Below, piece after piece: positions 33,371 to 42,218 of a DNA stretch of 64,000 nt. The notes under the pieces were generated by a model. The model was given only the letters and a program-made list of their open reading frames with translations. It was not told where the DNA came from and did not search any database. The stretch is from contig NZ_CP108070.1 of the NCBI RefSeq assembly GCF_036178845.1, forward strand, positions 4,712,001 to 4,776,000, read 5' to 3'. The number at the start of each line of letters is the position of its first letter. The first letter of the stretch is position 1. Made by a program: the position numbers and the translations under genes. Source of the DNA: Streptomyces sp. NBC_00271 (GTDB lineage: Bacteria; Actinomycetota; Actinomycetes; Streptomycetales; Streptomycetaceae).

Positions 33371-34528
33371 CTAAAGGCCCATGTCCTTCGCGATGATCGA
33401 CTTCATGATCTCGCTGGTGCCGCCGTAGATACGGTTGACGCGGTTGTCCGCGTACAGGCGGGCGATCGGGTACTCGTTCATGAAGCCGTAGCCGCCGTGC
33501 AGCTGGAGGCAGCGGTCGATGACGCGGTGCGCGACCTCGGTGGCGAACAGCTTGGCGCTGGCCGCCTCGGCGGGGGTCAGCTCACCGGCGTCCAGGGCCT
33601 CGGTGGCCCGGTCGACGACGGCCTCGGCCGCGTCCACCTCGGCCTGGCAGGCGGCCAGTTCGAACTTGGTGTTCTGGAAGGCGGCGACGGGCTGGCCGAA
33701 GACGACCCGCTCCTGCACGTACTGCTTGGCGAACCGGACGGCGGCCTTGGCCTGCGCGTACGCGCCGAAGGCGATGCCCCAACGCTCGGAGGCGAGGTTG
33801 TGGCCGAGGTAGTAGAAGCCCTTGTTCTCTTCGCCGAGGAGGTCCTCGACCGGGACCTTCACGTCGACGAACGCCAGCTCGGCGGTGTCCGAGGTCTTCA
33901 GGCCGAGCTTGTCGAGCTTGCGGCCCACCGAGTAGCCCTCGGCCTTGGTGTCCACCACGAAGAGGGAGATGCCGTGACGGCGGTCCTCCTTGGTGGGCGC
34001 GGAGGTGCGAGCGCAGACGATCATGCGGTCGGCGTGCACGCCACCCGTGATGAAGGTCTTGGCGCCGTTGAGGACGTAGTGCGTACCGTCCTCGGAGAGC
34101 TTGGCGGTGGTCTTCATGCCCGCGAGGTCGGAGCCGGTGCCCGGCTCGGTCATCGCGATGGCCCACATCTCCTCGCCGGAGACGAACTTCGGCAGGAAGC
34201 GCTTCTTCTGCTCGTCGGTGGCGAGCAGCTTGATGTAGGGCAGGCCGAGCAGCACGTGCACACCGGAGCCGCCGAAGGAGACACCCGCGCGGGCGGTCTC
34301 CTCGTACAGGACGGCCTCGAACTTGTACGAGTCGATGCCCGCGCCGCCGTGCTCCTCGTCCACGCGGATGCCGAAGACGCCGAGCTCGGCGAGCTTGTAG
34401 TAGAAGTCGCGCGGCGCCTGGCCCGCGGCGAACCACTCGTCGTAGACGGGAACGACCTCGGCCTCTATGAAGGCCCGCAGGGTCTCCCGGAACGCCTCGT
34501 GGTCCTCGTTGAACACCGTACGGCGCAC
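33371..34528 (-). CDS. Acyl-CoA dehydrogenase (long-chain/isovaleryl-type active site)
   Basis: FAD-dependent alpha,beta-dehydrogenation of acyl-CoA; 385 residues. The family motifs AMTEPGTGSDLAGM and LQLHGGYGFMNEYPI are present. The C-terminal motif is IYGGTSEIMK, with Gly where medium- and short-chain enzymes have the catalytic Glu, while ASERWGIAFG offers the Glu at the alternative (IVD/LCAD) position. The start is GTG 34528: AGGAAG lies 9 bases upstream, whereas GTG 34537 abuts that motif. An AAGCGCTT palindrome at 34625-34632 could be a TetR-type operator. Confidence 0.9.
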   Translation of the reverse strand: MRRTVFNEDHEAFRETLRAFIEAEVVPVYDEWFAAGQAPRDFYYKLAELGVFGIRVDEEHGGAGIDSYKFEAVLYEETARAGVSFGGSGVHVLLGLPYIKLLATDEQKKRFLPKFVSGEEMWAIAMTEPGTGSDLAGMKTTAKLSEDGTHYVLNGAKTFITGGVHADRMIVCARTSAPTKEDRRHGISLFVVDTKAEGYSVGRKLDKLGLKTSDTAELAFVDVKVPVEDLLGEENKGFYYLGHNLASERWGIAFGAYAQAKAAVRFAKQYVQERVVFGQPVAAFQNTKFELAACQAEVDAAEAVVDRATEALDAGELTPAEAASAKLFATEVAHRVIDRCLQLHGGYGFMNEYPIARLYADNRVNRIYGGTSEIMKSIIAKDMGL

Positions 34529-34705
34529 CGCCGCCACCTTCCTTGCGCCTAAGCCGGCGCCGCTCTCGCGTACCTGGTTGCGCGCCGTCTGGGTTCCTCA
34601 ATTGATGGTTGCGGTCCCAAATCTAAGCGCTTGCTCAGATGTCAGGTTACCCGTCGGTCACGACGACCGTCCAGAGTCATCGGCCGCCCGCCCCCATGAC
34701 GCTCG

Positions 34706-35224
34706 TCACGCCCGCTCCAGCTCCGCCAGCCGGGCGAGAACGCGCTGCGGGAGTTCCGCGGCGGTCAGCCGGAACGGAGTCCAGCGGTCGTTGGAGTCCG
34801 GCTTCATCGACGCCGAGAACCGGAAGCGCCCCCTGCTGTTGGGCTCGGCGACCATCTCGCCGAACGTGCCGCTCGGTATCAGCCAGGCGGTCATGATCGT
34901 GCCCCGCTCGACATCCACGGCGACGAACAGCATGTCCAGGTCGGCCCGCGGCTGGAAGGTCTGAGCACGCACGAAGACCATCAGCTTGCCCTGGCGAACC
35001 TGCGACCCGGTGGACATCCTGGCCTTCACCTGCACCGCCAGGGTCGCCGAGCTCCCGCGCCGGTGGAAGACGAGGTCCACCCCCTCGTCGTCCACCAGCG
35101 AGGTGGAGACGTTCAGCTCACCGCCCGTGGCGAGGATCGCCGAGGCCGCGACCAGGTACTCGGCGGCCTTGCCCATCCGCGCGGCTGCCGGACTCTTCTC
35201 CAGGTAGTCCTCGTCGTCACTCAT
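34706..35224 (-). CDS. DUF4365-like / PD-(D/E)XK-fold hypothetical protein
   Basis: The 172-residue cytosolic protein begins with an acidic leader, then RMGKAAEYLVAASAILATGGELNVSTSLVDDEGVDLVFHRRGSSATLAVQVKAR. The Glu in AAEYL, the Asp in GVDLVF and the QVK motif follow the spacing of PD-(D/E)XK nuclease-fold proteins. Later strands (DMLFVAVDVERGTIMTAWLIP, WTPFRLT) fit a DUF4365-like domain. Nuclease activity is possible but unproven. The gene begins 6 bases after the stop of a broken gene, with no ribosome site of its own, so it was probably coupled to that gene. Confidence 0.7.
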   Translation of the reverse strand: MSDDEDYLEKSPAAARMGKAAEYLVAASAILATGGELNVSTSLVDDEGVDLVFHRRGSSATLAVQVKARMSTGSQVRQGKLMVFVRAQTFQPRADLDMLFVAVDVERGTIMTAWLIPSGTFGEMVAEPNSRGRFRFSASMKPDSNDRWTPFRLTAAELPQRVLARLAELERA

Positions 35225-35230
35225 GAGGGA

Positions 35231-35536
35231 TCAACGTACCCATGGACCCCACCACTTGGGCGGCATCGGGTCGGCCGGTGCCGAGGTCGGCTGATCGGGA
35301 TGGAGGCCCAGTCGGCGCAGGGTGTCGGCGCGCACGCGGACGACGACCGTGCCGTGCCAGTGACCGTCCGACCGGACCCCGCACATGAGGTCGATCCCTA
35401 CGTCCCGCCCGGTGAAGGGGTCCCAGTCGATGCCCCGGTCACGCAGTCAAACCGCCATCAGCCGCCCCGGCCGCGGGCAGCCGGGGACGTTCTCGAAGCG
35501 GAAGAGGGTCACCCAGTCGGAAGCCTGTTCGCTCAT
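35231..35536 (-). pseudogene. Hypothetical protein gene broken by an in-frame TGA
   Basis: Reading from ATG 35536 (MSEQASDWVTLFRFENVPGC) the frame meets TGA at 35447-35449 after 29 codons. It then continues in the same frame for another 71 sense codons (LRDRGIDWDPFTGRDVGIDL ... KWWGPWVR) to a TGA at 35231-35233. The downstream part has normal coding composition and ends 6 bases before the next gene. A CGA (Arg) to TGA change would explain it. Alternatives are a sequencing error or a second start downstream. An ATG at 35554 could add six residues. Function unknown. Confidence 0.65.
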
Positions 35537-35622
35537 GGCCATGTGTCCGTTCATGGCCGCCATCATGGCGCAGGGGACAGAGCCGCCGCTCGCACAAAAG
35601 CCCGTAGGCACAAAAGCCCGTA

Positions 35623-36228
35623 TCAAAGAACGGTGTCTCCGGCCGCCGCCGCCGCGAAGGCGCCCCGCGCCATCCGGTGCAGCAGGGCCGCCGTCACGCC
35701 GCGCCCCGGCAGCGCCCCCGGCCGGCCGAGGTGGGGTGTCGAGTTCAGGAGGCCGAAGACCGAGTGCACCGCCGAGCGGGCGGTGGGTTCGGTGAGGGCC
35801 GGATACACCTCGCGCACGACCTCCACCCACAGCTCGACGTACTGCCGCTGCAACTGTCGTACGAGCTTGCGGTCGCTGTCCCGCAGGCGGTCCAGCTCGC
35901 GGTCGTGCAGGGTGATCAGGGGACGGTCGTCGAGCGCGAAGTCGATGTGACCCTCGACGAGCGAGTCGAGGACCGCCTCCGCACCCCCGTCGGCCTCCGC
36001 CACCCGACGCTTGCCGCCGGTGAGCAGCTGCCCGCTGATCCCCACCAGCAGCTCGGCGAGCATCGCGTCCTTGCCCGCGAAGTGCCGGTACAGACCGGGG
36101 CCGCTGATGCCGACCGCCGCTCCTATCTCGTCCACCCCGACGCCGTGGAAGCCGCGCTCGGCGAAGAGCCGGGCAGCCTCCCGGAGGATCTGCTCGCGTC
36201 GGGTGGGGGCGTCGGTTCTCGTGGCCAT
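35623..36228 (-). CDS. TetR-family regulator of the acyl-CoA carboxylase operon
   Basis: The 201-residue protein has an N-terminal TetR HTH (about residues 12-58: REQILREAARLFAERGFHGVGVDEIGAAVGISGPGLYRHFAGKDAML) and a ligand-binding helical body. It is divergent from the carboxylase operon. The 98-base gap holds two palindromic GTTAAC-type sites (36250-36295), so it probably represses that operon and itself, releasing DNA on binding an acyl-CoA (inference from the context of such regulators). Confidence 0.88.
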   Translation of the reverse strand: MATRTDAPTRREQILREAARLFAERGFHGVGVDEIGAAVGISGPGLYRHFAGKDAMLAELLVGISGQLLTGGKRRVAEADGGAEAVLDSLVEGHIDFALDDRPLITLHDRELDRLRDSDRKLVRQLQRQYVELWVEVVREVYPALTEPTARSAVHSVFGLLNSTPHLGRPGALPGRGVTAALLHRMARGAFAAAAAGDTVL

Positions 36229-36249
36229 GGAAGCAATTCTAGACAGGGC

Positions 36250-36295
36250 GGTTAGCGGTCGTTAACCTGGACGACATGCGTTAACGCTCATTAAC
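36250..36295. promoter_or_regulatory. Two TetR-type operators between regulator and carboxylase operon
   Basis: Site 1, GGTTAGCGGTCGTTAACC (36250-36267), and site 2, GTTAACGCTCATTAAC (36280-36295), share the pattern TTARCGSTCRTTAAC. Their centres are 29 bases apart, about three helical turns, so two dimers would lie on one face. Both lie just upstream of the carboxylase start (36327). Confidence 0.65.
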
Positions 36296-36326
36296 TGGTG
36301 GACCACTGGTGAGGGGACCGCGGGAC

Positions 36327-37943
36327 ATGCACGAAGCACCGGAGCTGACGAGCGCGGCAGATCCCGCGTCGGAGGCCTGGCGGGCCAACGAGGCGGCCCA
36401 TCGCGCCCTCGGCGAGGAGCTGCGCGCCAAGCTCGCCGAGGCACGCCTCGGGGGCGGTGAGCGGGCCCGGGAGCGCCACACCGCGCGCGGGAAGCTGCTC
36501 CCGCGCGAGCGCGTGGACACGCTCCTCGACCCGGGCTCGCCCTTCCTGGAGCTGGCCCCGCTGGCCGCCCACGGGATGTACGACGGGCAGGCCCCGGCCG
36601 CCGGGGTGATCGCCGGGATCGGCAGGGTCAGCGGCCGCGAGTGCGTGATCGTCGCCAATGACGCCACCGTCAAGGGCGGCACGTACTACCCGATGACCGT
36701 GAAGAAGCACCTGCGGGCACAGGAGGTGGCGCTCGAGAACCGCCTCCCCTGTGTCTATCTCGTCGACTCCGGAGGCGCCTTCCTGCCCATGCAGGACGAG
36801 GTCTTCCCGGACCGCGAGCACTTCGGGCGGATCTTCTACAACCAGGCGCGGATGTCGGGGGCGGGGATCCCGCAGATCGCCGCCGTCCTCGGGTCGTGCA
36901 CGGCCGGCGGCGCGTATGTGCCGGCGATGAGCGACGAGGCCGTGATCGTGCGCAATCAGGGCACGATCTTCCTCGGCGGGCCCCCACTGGTGAAGGCCGC
37001 CACCGGTGAGGTCGTCACCGCCGAGGAGCTGGGCGGCGGCGAGGTCCACGCGCGTGTGTCGGGCGTCACCGACCACCTCGCGGAGGACGACGCGCACGCG
37101 CTGCGGATCGTACGGAACATCGCGGCCACGCTCCCCGCGCGCGGGCCCCTCCCCTGGGCGGTCGAGCAGTCCGTCGAGCCCAAGGTGGATCCGTACGGGC
37201 TCTACGGCGCGGTGCCCGTCGACTCCCGCACCCCCTACGACGTACGCGAGGTCATCGCGCGCGTGGTGGACGGTTCGCGCTTCGCCGAGTTCAAGGCGGA
37301 GTTCGGGCAGACCCTGGTCACGGGCTTCGCGCGCATCCACGGACACCCGGTCGGGATCGTCGCCAACAACGGCATCCTGTTCTCCGAGTCCGCCCAGAAG
37401 GGCGCCCACTTCATCGAGCTGTGCGACCAGCGCGGCATCCCCCTGGTGTTCCTGCAGAACATCTCGGGCTTCATGGTGGGGCGTCAGTACGAGGCCGGTG
37501 GCATCGCCAAGCACGGCGCCAAGATGGTCACGGCCGTCGCCTGCACCCGCGTGCCCAAGCTGACCGTGGTGATCGGCGGTTCGTACGGCGCGGGCAACTA
37601 CTCGATGTGCGGCCGGGCGTACTCACCGCGCTTCCTGTGGATGTGGCCCGGCGCCAAGATCTCCGTGATGGGCGGCGAACAGGCCGCGTCCGTCCTCGCG
37701 ACCGTCAAGCGCGACCAGCTGGAGGCGCGTGGGGACTCCTGGCCCGTCGAGGACGAGGACGCCTTCAAGGCCCCGATCCGCGCCCAGTACGAGCGGCAGG
37801 GCAGCGCCTACTACGCGACGGCCCGTCTCTGGGACGACGGCGTCATCGACCCGCTGGAGACCCGGCAGGTGCTGGGGCTCGCACTGACCGCCTGCGCCAA
37901 CGCGCCACTGGGTGACCCCCAGTTCGGCGTCTTCCGGATGTGA
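36327..37943 (+). CDS. accD1: Acyl-CoA carboxylase carboxyltransferase subunit (methylcrotonyl-CoA type)
   Basis: Carboxyltransferase (beta) subunit, 538 residues, that moves CO2 from carboxybiotin to an acyl-CoA, most likely 3-methylcrotonyl-CoA given the operon. Both crotonase-like halves are seen: [25 protein letters not shown] and [18 protein letters not shown] in the first, [45 protein letters not shown] and [15 protein letters not shown] in the second. ATG 36327 has GAGGGG 9 bases upstream; GTG 36309 is a poorer start. The symbol is by analogy with the S. coelicolor locus. First gene of a four-gene leucine-degradation operon. Confidence 0.9.
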   Translation: MHEAPELTSAADPASEAWRANEAAHRALGEELRAKLAEARLGGGERARERHTARGKLLPRERVDTLLDPGSPFLELAPLAAHGMYDGQAPAAGVIAGIGRVSGRECVIVANDATVKGGTYYPMTVKKHLRAQEVALENRLPCVYLVDSGGAFLPMQDEVFPDREHFGRIFYNQARMSGAGIPQIAAVLGSCTAGGAYVPAMSDEAVIVRNQGTIFLGGPPLVKAATGEVVTAEELGGGEVHARVSGVTDHLAEDDAHALRIVRNIAATLPARGPLPWAVEQSVEPKVDPYGLYGAVPVDSRTPYDVREVIARVVDGSRFAEFKAEFGQTLVTGFARIHGHPVGIVANNGILFSESAQKGAHFIELCDQRGIPLVFLQNISGFMVGRQYEAGGIAKHGAKMVTAVACTRVPKLTVVIGGSYGAGNYSMCGRAYSPRFLWMWPGAKISVMGGEQAASVLATVKRDQLEARGDSWPVEDEDAFKAPIRAQYERQGSAYYATARLWDDGVIDPLETRQVLGLALTACANAPLGDPQFGVFRM

Positions 37944-37957
37944 TGAGGGTGCCCGAG

Positions 37958-40024
37958 ATGTTCGACACAGTCCTTGTGGCCAACCGGGGCGAGATCGCCG
38001 TACGCGTCATCCGCACCCTGCGCGCGCTCGGCGTCCGCTCGGTCGCCGTCTTCTCCGACGCGGACGCCGACGCCCGGCATGTGCGTGAGGCGGACACGGC
38101 GGTACGGATCGGTCCGGCGCCGGCCTCCGAGAGCTATCTGTCGGTGGAGCGGCTCCTCGAAGCCGCCGCTCGCACCGGGGCCCAGGCGGTGCACCCCGGG
38201 TACGGCTTCCTCGCCGAGAACGCCTCGTTCGCGCGCGCGTGCGCCGAGGCCGGACTCGTCTTCATCGGCCCGCCCGCGGACGCGATCGCGCTGATGGGCG
38301 ACAAGATCCGCGCCAAGGAGACGGTGAAGGCGGCCGGGGTCCCGGTCGTTCCCGGCTCGTCCGGCAGCGGCCTCACGGACGCTCAGCTGGCCGAGGCCGC
38401 ACGGGAGATCGGCATGCCCGTGCTGCTCAAGCCGTCGGCGGGCGGTGGCGGCAAGGGCATGCGGCTGGTGCGGGACGCGTCGGCGCTGGGCGAGGAGATC
38501 GCCGCCGCCCGCCGCGAGGCCCGCGCCTCCTTCGGCGACGACACCCTCCTCGTCGAGCGCTGGGTCGACCGCCCCCGGCACATCGAGATCCAGGTCCTGG
38601 CGGACGGCCACGGGAACGTGGTCCACCTGGGCGAGCGCGAGTGCTCCCTCCAGCGCCGCCACCAGAAGATCATCGAAGAGGCGCCGAGCGTGCTCCTCGA
38701 CGACGGCACCCGCGCCGCGATGGGCGAGGCGGCCGTCCAGGCGGCCCGCTCCTGCGGGTACGAGGGCGCGGGCACAGTCGAGTTCATCGTTCCCGGCTCC
38801 GACCCGTCGTCGTACTACTTCATGGAGATGAACACCCGCCTCCAGGTGGAGCACCCGGTCACCGAGCTGGTCACGGGGCTCGACCTGGTGGAGTGGCAGC
38901 TGCGGGTCGCCGCCGGCGAGCGACTGCCGTACGGGCAGCAGGACATCACCCTCACCGGGCACGCGGTGGAGGCACGCATCTGCGCCGAGGACCCCGCGCG
39001 CGGCTTCCTGCCGTCCGGCGGCACGGTGCTCGCCCTGCACGAGCCGCAGGGCGACGGAGTGCGCACCGACTCGGGGCTGAGCGAGGGCACGGAGATCGGT
39101 TCGCTCTACGACCCGATGCTGTCCAAGGTCATCGCGTACGGGCCCGACCGCGCGACCGCGCTGCGGAAGCTGCGCGCCGCCCTCGCGGAGACGGTCACGC
39201 TCGGCGTGCAGACCAACGCCGGGTTCCTGCGCCGGCTGCTGGCCCATCCGGCCGTGGTGGCGGGGGACTTGGACACGGGGCTGGTGGAGCGGGAGGCGGA
39301 CGAACTCGCCGCGCGGCCGGTCCCGGCGGAGGTGTACGCGTCGGCGGCGCTGCTGCGCCAGGCGGCCCTCGGCCCCCGGGCTTCCGGGGCCCCGGTGGCC
39401 TTCGGGGCCTCCGAAGCCACCGGCTGGGTCGATCCGTTCTCCGTGCCGGACGGCTGGCGCCTGGGCGGCGAGCCTGCCTGGACGGCTCACCACCTGCGGC
39501 TGCCGGGGCACGATCCGGTGACCGTCCGCGTGCGCCGCGCGGCGGACGGCGGCGTCGAGCTGCTGCTCGACGGCGAGGAGCGGCCCCTCCGGGGAACCCT
39601 TCCCGTGCCCGTCGGCGGGCCCACCGCGTCCCGGTTCACCTTCCGGCTCGACGGCGTCACCCACACCTTCGCCGCCCTGCCGGACGGCACCTGGCTCGGC
39701 CGCGAGGGTGACGCCTGGCACGTGCGCGACCACGACCCCGTGGCCGCCTCCCTCACCGGCGCCGCGCACGCGGGGGTGGACTCGCTCACCGCGCCCATGC
39801 CCGGCACGGTGACCGTCGTGAAGGTGGCCGTGGGCGACGAAGTGACCGCGGGACAGAGCCTGTTGGTGGTCGAGGCGATGAAGATGGAGCACGTCATCTC
39901 CGCCCCGCACGCCGGGACCGTCAGCGAGCTGGACGTCACGCCGGGCACCACGGTCGCCATGGACCAGGTGCTGGCCGTGATCACGCCGTACGAGGAGACG
40001 ACACCGTACGAGGAGACGACATGA
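37958..40024 (+). CDS. accA1: Biotin carboxylase/BCCP subunit of acyl-CoA carboxylase
   Basis: Alpha subunit, 688 residues: ATP-dependent carboxylation of its own biotin. The biotin carboxylase domain (about 1-445) has MFDTVLVANRGEIAVRVIRT, KPSAGGGGKGMRLV (ATP loop), HLGERECSLQRRHQK and NTRLQVEHPVTE. The C-terminal carrier domain has VEAMKMEH with the biotinylated Lys. Although an ATG/GTG pair overlaps the previous stop (37940/37943), the ATG at 37958 with GAGGG 8 bases upstream gives the conserved N terminus. The last codons are an in-frame 18-bp duplication (PYEETT twice). Confidence 0.92.
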   Translation: MFDTVLVANRGEIAVRVIRTLRALGVRSVAVFSDADADARHVREADTAVRIGPAPASESYLSVERLLEAAARTGAQAVHPGYGFLAENASFARACAEAGLVFIGPPADAIALMGDKIRAKETVKAAGVPVVPGSSGSGLTDAQLAEAAREIGMPVLLKPSAGGGGKGMRLVRDASALGEEIAAARREARASFGDDTLLVERWVDRPRHIEIQVLADGHGNVVHLGERECSLQRRHQKIIEEAPSVLLDDGTRAAMGEAAVQAARSCGYEGAGTVEFIVPGSDPSSYYFMEMNTRLQVEHPVTELVTGLDLVEWQLRVAAGERLPYGQQDITLTGHAVEARICAEDPARGFLPSGGTVLALHEPQGDGVRTDSGLSEGTEIGSLYDPMLSKVIAYGPDRATALRKLRAALAETVTLGVQTNAGFLRRLLAHPAVVAGDLDTGLVEREADELAARPVPAEVYASAALLRQAALGPRASGAPVAFGASEATGWVDPFSVPDGWRLGGEPAWTAHHLRLPGHDPVTVRVRRAADGGVELLLDGEERPLRGTLPVPVGGPTASRFTFRLDGVTHTFAALPDGTWLGREGDAWHVRDHDPVAASLTGAAHAGVDSLTAPMPGTVTVVKVAVGDEVTAGQSLLVVEAMKMEHVISAPHAGTVSELDVTPGTTVAMDQVLAVITPYEETTPYEETT
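39986..40021. repeat. 18-bp tandem duplication at the accA1/hmgL junction
   Basis: CCGTACGAGGAGACGACA is present twice in exact tandem (39986-40003, 40004-40021). Each copy contains GAGGAG, so the duplication doubles both the PYEETT tail of the carboxylase and the ribosome-binding site of the following lyase gene. Confidence 0.9.
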
Positions 40025-40977
40025 GTACCCCCGAACTGGGCCTCCCCATGGCCGTGGCGGCCCCGGACCTGCCCGCCCGGGTGCGGATCTACGAGGTCGG
40101 CGCGCGCGACGGGCTGCAGAACGAGAAGGCGACCGTGCCGACGGAGGTGAAGGCCGAGTTCGTCCGGCGCCTCGCGGACTCGGGCCTGACCACCATCGAG
40201 GCCACCAGCTTCGTCCACCCCAAGTGGGTGCCCCAACTGGCGGACGCGGAGCAGCTGTTCCCGCTCGTGAGCGACCTGGGCAGGTCCTCGGGGGTGCACC
40301 TCCCGGTCCTCGTGCCCAACGAACGGGGTCTGGACCGGGCGCTGGCCCTCGGCGCCCGCCATGTCGCACTCTTCGCCAGCGCGACGGAGTCCTTCGCGAA
40401 GGCGAATCTCAACCGGACCGTCGACGAGTCCCTGGCCATGTTCGAGCCGGTGGTGTCCCGGGCCAAGGCGGACAAGGTGCACGTCCGCAGCTATATCTCG
40501 ATGTGTTTCGGCGACCCCTGGGAGGGGCCCGTACCCATCCATCAGGTCGTACGCGTCTGCAAGGCCCTGATGGACATGGGCTGCGACGAACTGAGCCTCG
40601 GCGACACGATCGGCGTGGCGACACCGGGTCACGTGCAGAACCTCCTCGCCGAGCTGAACGAGGAGGGCGTGCCGACCAGCGTGCTCGGTGTGCACTTCCA
40701 CGACACCTACGGCCAGGCGCTCGCCAACACCCTGGCGGCCCTCCAGCACGGCGTCACCACCGTCGACGCCTCCGCGGGCGGCCTCGGCGGCTGCCCCTAC
40801 GCCAAGTCCGCCACCGGCAACCTCGCCACCGAAGACCTCGTATGGATGCTCCAGGGCCTCGGCATCGACACCGGTGTCGACCTCGCCCGCCTCACCGCCA
40901 CCAGCGTGTGGATGGCCGAGCGACTGGGCCGACCCAGCCCGTCCCGCACGGTCAAAGCCCTCTCCCACAAGGAATGA
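40021..40977 (+). CDS. hmgL: Hydroxymethylglutaryl-CoA lyase
   Basis: Cleaves HMG-CoA to acetyl-CoA and acetoacetate, the last step of leucine degradation. The 318-residue TIM-barrel enzyme has EVGARDGLQNE (catalytic Arg-Asp), GVHFHDTYGQALAN (metal His pair) and ASAGGLGGCPYAKSATGNLATED (active-site Cys), all intact. ATG 40021 overlaps the carboxylase stop (ATGA), with GAGGAG 5 bases upstream. Confidence 0.93.
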   Translation: MSTPELGLPMAVAAPDLPARVRIYEVGARDGLQNEKATVPTEVKAEFVRRLADSGLTTIEATSFVHPKWVPQLADAEQLFPLVSDLGRSSGVHLPVLVPNERGLDRALALGARHVALFASATESFAKANLNRTVDESLAMFEPVVSRAKADKVHVRSYISMCFGDPWEGPVPIHQVVRVCKALMDMGCDELSLGDTIGVATPGHVQNLLAELNEEGVPTSVLGVHFHDTYGQALANTLAALQHGVTTVDASAGGLGGCPYAKSATGNLATEDLVWMLQGLGIDTGVDLARLTATSVWMAERLGRPSPSRTVKALSHKE

Positions 40978-40982
40978 TCCCC

Positions 40983-42149
40983 ATGTCCCTGGACCACCGG
41001 CTCTCCCCCGAACTCGAAGAACTCCGCCGTACGGTCGAGGAGTTCGCGCACGACGTCGTGGCACCGAAGATCGGCGACTTCTACGAGCGGCACGAGTTCC
41101 CGTACGAGATCGTGCGGGAGATGGGCCGCATGGGCCTGTTCGGACTGCCCTTCCCCGAGGAGTACGGCGGCATGGGCGGCGACTATCTCGCCCTCGGGAT
41201 CGCCCTGGAGGAGCTCGCCCGGGTGGACTCCTCCGTGGCCATCACCCTGGAGGCGGGCGTCTCGCTCGGCGCGATGCCGATCCACCTCTTCGGCACGGAG
41301 GCCCAGAAGCGGGAGTGGCTTCCCCGTCTCTGCTCCGGCGAGATCCTCGGCGCCTTCGGCCTGACGGAGCCGGACGGCGGCTCGGACGCCGGCGCGACCC
41401 GCACGACAGCCCGTCTCGACCCGGACACGAACGAATGGGTCATCAACGGCAGCAAGTGCTTCATCACCAACTCCGGCACGGACATCACGGGCCTGGTCAC
41501 GGTCACCGCCGTCACCGGACGCAAGCCCGACGGCAAGCCGCTGATCTCCGCGATCATCGTCCCGTCCGGCACCCCCGGTTTCACGGTCGCCGCCCCGTAC
41601 TCGAAGGTCGGCTGGAACGCCTCCGACACCCGTGAGCTGTCCTTCGCCGACGTCCGTGTCCCGGCCGCGAACCTGCTCGGCGAGGAGGGCCGCGGCTACG
41701 CCCAGTTCCTGCGCATCCTGGACGAGGGCCGTATCGCCATCGCGGCTCTGGCGACGGGCCTCGCGCAGGGCTGCGTCGACGAGTCGGTGAAGTACGCCAA
41801 GGAGCGGCACGCGTTCGGACGCCCGATCGGCGCGAACCAGGCCATCCAGTTCAAGATCGCCGACATGGAGATGAAGGCCCACATGGCCCGCGTCGGCTGG
41901 CGCGACGCCGCGTCCCGCCTCGTCGCGGGCGAGCCCTTCAAGAAGGAGGCGGCGGTCGCCAAGCTCTACTCCTCCACCATCGCCGTCGACAACGCCCGCG
42001 ACGCCACCCAGGTCCACGGCGGCTACGGCTTCATGAACGAGTACCCGGTGGCCCGCATGTGGCGCGACTCCAAGATCCTGGAGATCGGCGAGGGCACGAG
42101 CGAGGTACAGCGGATGCTGATCGCGAGGGAGCTGGGGCTGACGGGCTGA
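40983..42149 (+). CDS. acdH: Acyl-CoA dehydrogenase of the branched-chain operon (AcdH-like)
   Basis: The 388-residue flavoenzyme has FGLTEPDGGSDAGA, WVINGSKCFITNSG and VHGGYGFMNEYPVARMWRDSKILEIGEGTSEVQR. The Glu before GTSE is the short/medium-chain catalytic base; isovaleryl-CoA dehydrogenases usually lack it there. Streptomyces AcdH is described as a broad branched- and straight-chain enzyme, which fits. ATG 40983 has AAGGA 9 bases upstream; an ATG overlapping the previous stop (40974) is the alternative. Last gene of the operon; a hairpin follows at 42176-42212. Confidence 0.9.
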   Translation: MSLDHRLSPELEELRRTVEEFAHDVVAPKIGDFYERHEFPYEIVREMGRMGLFGLPFPEEYGGMGGDYLALGIALEELARVDSSVAITLEAGVSLGAMPIHLFGTEAQKREWLPRLCSGEILGAFGLTEPDGGSDAGATRTTARLDPDTNEWVINGSKCFITNSGTDITGLVTVTAVTGRKPDGKPLISAIIVPSGTPGFTVAAPYSKVGWNASDTRELSFADVRVPAANLLGEEGRGYAQFLRILDEGRIAIAALATGLAQGCVDESVKYAKERHAFGRPIGANQAIQFKIADMEMKAHMARVGWRDAASRLVAGEPFKKEAAVAKLYSSTIAVDNARDATQVHGGYGFMNEYPVARMWRDSKILEIGEGTSEVQRMLIARELGLTG

Positions 42150-42175
42150 GCTGGACGGGTAGTTCCTGGTGGCTG

Positions 42176-42212
42176 GGTCCTGGCCGATGCGGGGGAAGCG
42201 CCGGCCAGGACC
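42176..42212. terminator. Hairpin between convergent acdH and DUF1648 genes
   Basis: GGTCCTGGCCG (42176-42186) pairs perfectly with CGGCCAGGACC (42202-42212) over a 15-base loop, just before the minus-strand stop at 42219. Confidence 0.65.
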
Positions 42213-42218
42213 TGTTCC

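Noticed and set aside
34625..34632. AAGCGCTT palindrome as a definite TetR operator
   Set aside because: Only the 8-bp core is symmetric; the flanks do not match, so it is mentioned only in the neighbouring gene entry.
36250..36295. Reading the GTTAAC repeats as a short CRISPR or IS end
   Set aside because: Only two degenerate palindromes within a regulator-operon promoter; they fit TetR operators.
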